Origin: Antedon mediterranea
Taxonomy: Eukaryota; Echinodermata; Crinoidea; Comatulida; Antedonidae
NCBI RefSeq assembly: GCF_964355755.1
Contig: NC_092675.1
Coordinates: 21,406,912 to 21,466,911, forward strand
Direction: 5' to 3'
DNA: 60,000 nt
Shown in pieces: positions 58,875 to 60,000 of this stretch. How positions within the stretch are numbered: position 1 is the stretch's first letter; each line of letters opens with the position of its first letter. Both the position numbers and the translations under genes were made by a program. Below the pieces are notes generated by a model. It had not been told where the DNA came from. It was given only the letters and a program-made list of their open reading frames with translations, and made no database searches.

Positions 58875-59499
58875 AGACCCCTTCCCTGCAATTTTGGACG
58901 TTTTTTGGAAAATAATACATATATATCACTTTAAAAACATTAAACCATGTCATTCCTTGTCTTAAATGTACGTTTTATGGTAAATTATGATAAAAAGTGA
59001 GAAACAATGCACTACCTAAGTAGCTCGCGGCGATCGACCTCTCGTGGACGGTCTTAGGCCTAGCCTAGCTAGGCTTAGTTTTGTAGGCCTAGCTGGTAAA
59101 CATCGATAACGTACAAACATCGTACGCTAGCTATATACCTAGCCTGACGTTGTATAGTTGCTGCATTAATTGTCTTTCTATTTTTGCCAGACTCCGTTGA
59201 TACAAATTGGGGAAAACCCGGTATTTTCGCTGAAAAGTTAGGAGTCTTCCATTTGTTTGGCTTCACGATCGATCGAAAAGTGGGCGAATTACAGGTGAAA
59301 AACAAAAATATCAATCCGCGCGCAATGCATTTTGGGATTTATAGCGGGCCGCTATAATTATTAGAATTGATTTATTTTTCACATTTTTAACCGTTTAAAG
59401 ACGAAAAAAGTTATCGCAATAGGACCATATAGTATTATTTTTACATTAAATATAGTTTGTGATCTTAAATTAGATCTAAAAAACGTAGGGAATGGGGCT
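58875..59499. mobile_element. 625-bp non-autonomous DNA transposon with TTAA flanks
   Basis: Left terminus AGACCCCTTCCCT, right terminus AGGGAATGGGGCT (inverse with two mismatches). A second matched block (ACGTTTTTT / AAAAAACGT) lies just inside. TTAA flanks both ends (58871-58874, 59500-59503), as for piggyBac-type or Kolobok-type elements. The interior contains TAGGCCTA-rich DNA and no transposase. A truncated relative is at 53097. Confidence 0.7.
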
Positions 59500-59503
59500 T
59501 TAA

Positions 59504-60000
59504 GTTTTACATACTAGCATTTCGTATCGATCAATATATTTATTCAAATCTGGAATTGCTGTAATGTTTTTACAATAATTAGATCATCACCTCGATTAAC
59601 ATAAACCATAATTCAGTAGGTCTGAACATAACCTTAATATTGACAGATGAATTTAAGATACTGTATTTTTAGCCCTAAGCTGTTGTGTTCATCCTATAAT
59701 GCGACCTGTACACATGCACACAAAAAAAACAAGTCACAAGTTTGTATGCCTATCAGAATGTCCTCACTGAAAGTGGCTTAAAATAAGAACACAAAAAAAC
59801 ACCTTACAAATACATTCATCTTTATTTAGGGAAAATACTTCAGAATTCATGTTATAAAAATGATATGATTTAATATTTCTAGTCGGATTGATTGATTTAT
59901 CGTTATGAATAAGAATATATATAAAAAAAAAATATTACCTCAATTTGTTGTCTACCAAGTGAAACGAATAAAGATATTGACTCCAAATTTATTGCTAAAA
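59504..60000. other. Window end, nothing recognised
   Basis: AT-rich sequence with no supported feature. Confidence 0.4.

Noticed and set aside
59075-59314. 79-codon minus-strand frame as a transposase remnant
   Set aside because: It lies inside the 625-bp non-autonomous element but shows no transposase motif and has no ATG-supported context.

Overview
The window is AT-rich (about two thirds A+T by eye), intron-rich animal DNA. Nothing in it looks bacterial: there are GT-AG spliced exons, long introns, 5'-truncated LINEs, tRNA-derived SINEs and many short palindromic DNA transposons. The two genes encode a peptide-hormone-processing carboxypeptidase and a chondroitin sulfate enzyme. The octamer TAGGCCTA occurs about 20 times. 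I infer a marine invertebrate deuterostome, most likely an echinoderm, but the sequence alone does not prove this.

Two protein-coding genes can be reconstructed and they are convergent. (1) Plus strand, 3066-22940: a complete seven-exon metallocarboxypeptidase of the M14 N/E subfamily, most like carboxypeptidase E. It is 443 aa with a signal peptide, all zinc and catalytic residues, the Asp that gives Lys/Arg specificity, a transthyretin-like domain and a short C-terminal helix. All six junctions join in frame. (2) Minus strand, 38085-33659: a complete chondroitin sulfate N-acetylgalactosaminyltransferase (CSGALNACT-like, 539 aa). It has two coding exons: a small one with the Golgi membrane anchor, and one 1.48-kb exon with the stem and the whole catalytic region. 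A likely acceptor at 38086-38087 implies at least one non-coding 5' exon further upstream. The enzymes act in different parts of the secretory pathway (prohormone trimming and glycosaminoglycan initiation/elongation), and I see no functional link beyond being neighbours.

Layout: 1-3065, upstream DNA with an inverted-repeat element, a LINE tail and a degenerate repeat array, ending in the CPE-like promoter. 3066-22940, the CPE-like gene; its 12.2-kb first intron holds a 1.14-kb foldback element, and later introns hold a dimeric tRNA-SINE and two MITEs. 22941-33658, intergenic, with MITEs, a SINE, a degenerate array and a long inverted repeat ending 43 bp beyond the CSGALNACT stop. 33659-38085, CSGALNACT-like gene; its intron contains a MITE expanded internally into a 64-bp x 6 minisatellite. 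38086-60000, no confident host gene; it holds a 5'-truncated CR1/L2-like LINE with an open reverse-transcriptase reading frame, several MITEs and two very small hairpin insertions.

The most unusual observation is a pair of perfect hairpins only 25 and 30 bp long (51871-51895 and 57670-57699). They share the terminus CAGGGAGTT and each is flanked by a perfect but different 7-bp direct repeat, as expected for tiny transposed elements. Other points worth a second look are the foldback element with ACCGAAAACA-type subterminal repeats and 8-bp target duplications, the minisatellite nested in a MITE, the near-intronless CSGALNACT catalytic region with an overlapping uORF, and the tandem repeat with nuclear-receptor half-sites beside the CSGALNACT 3' end.
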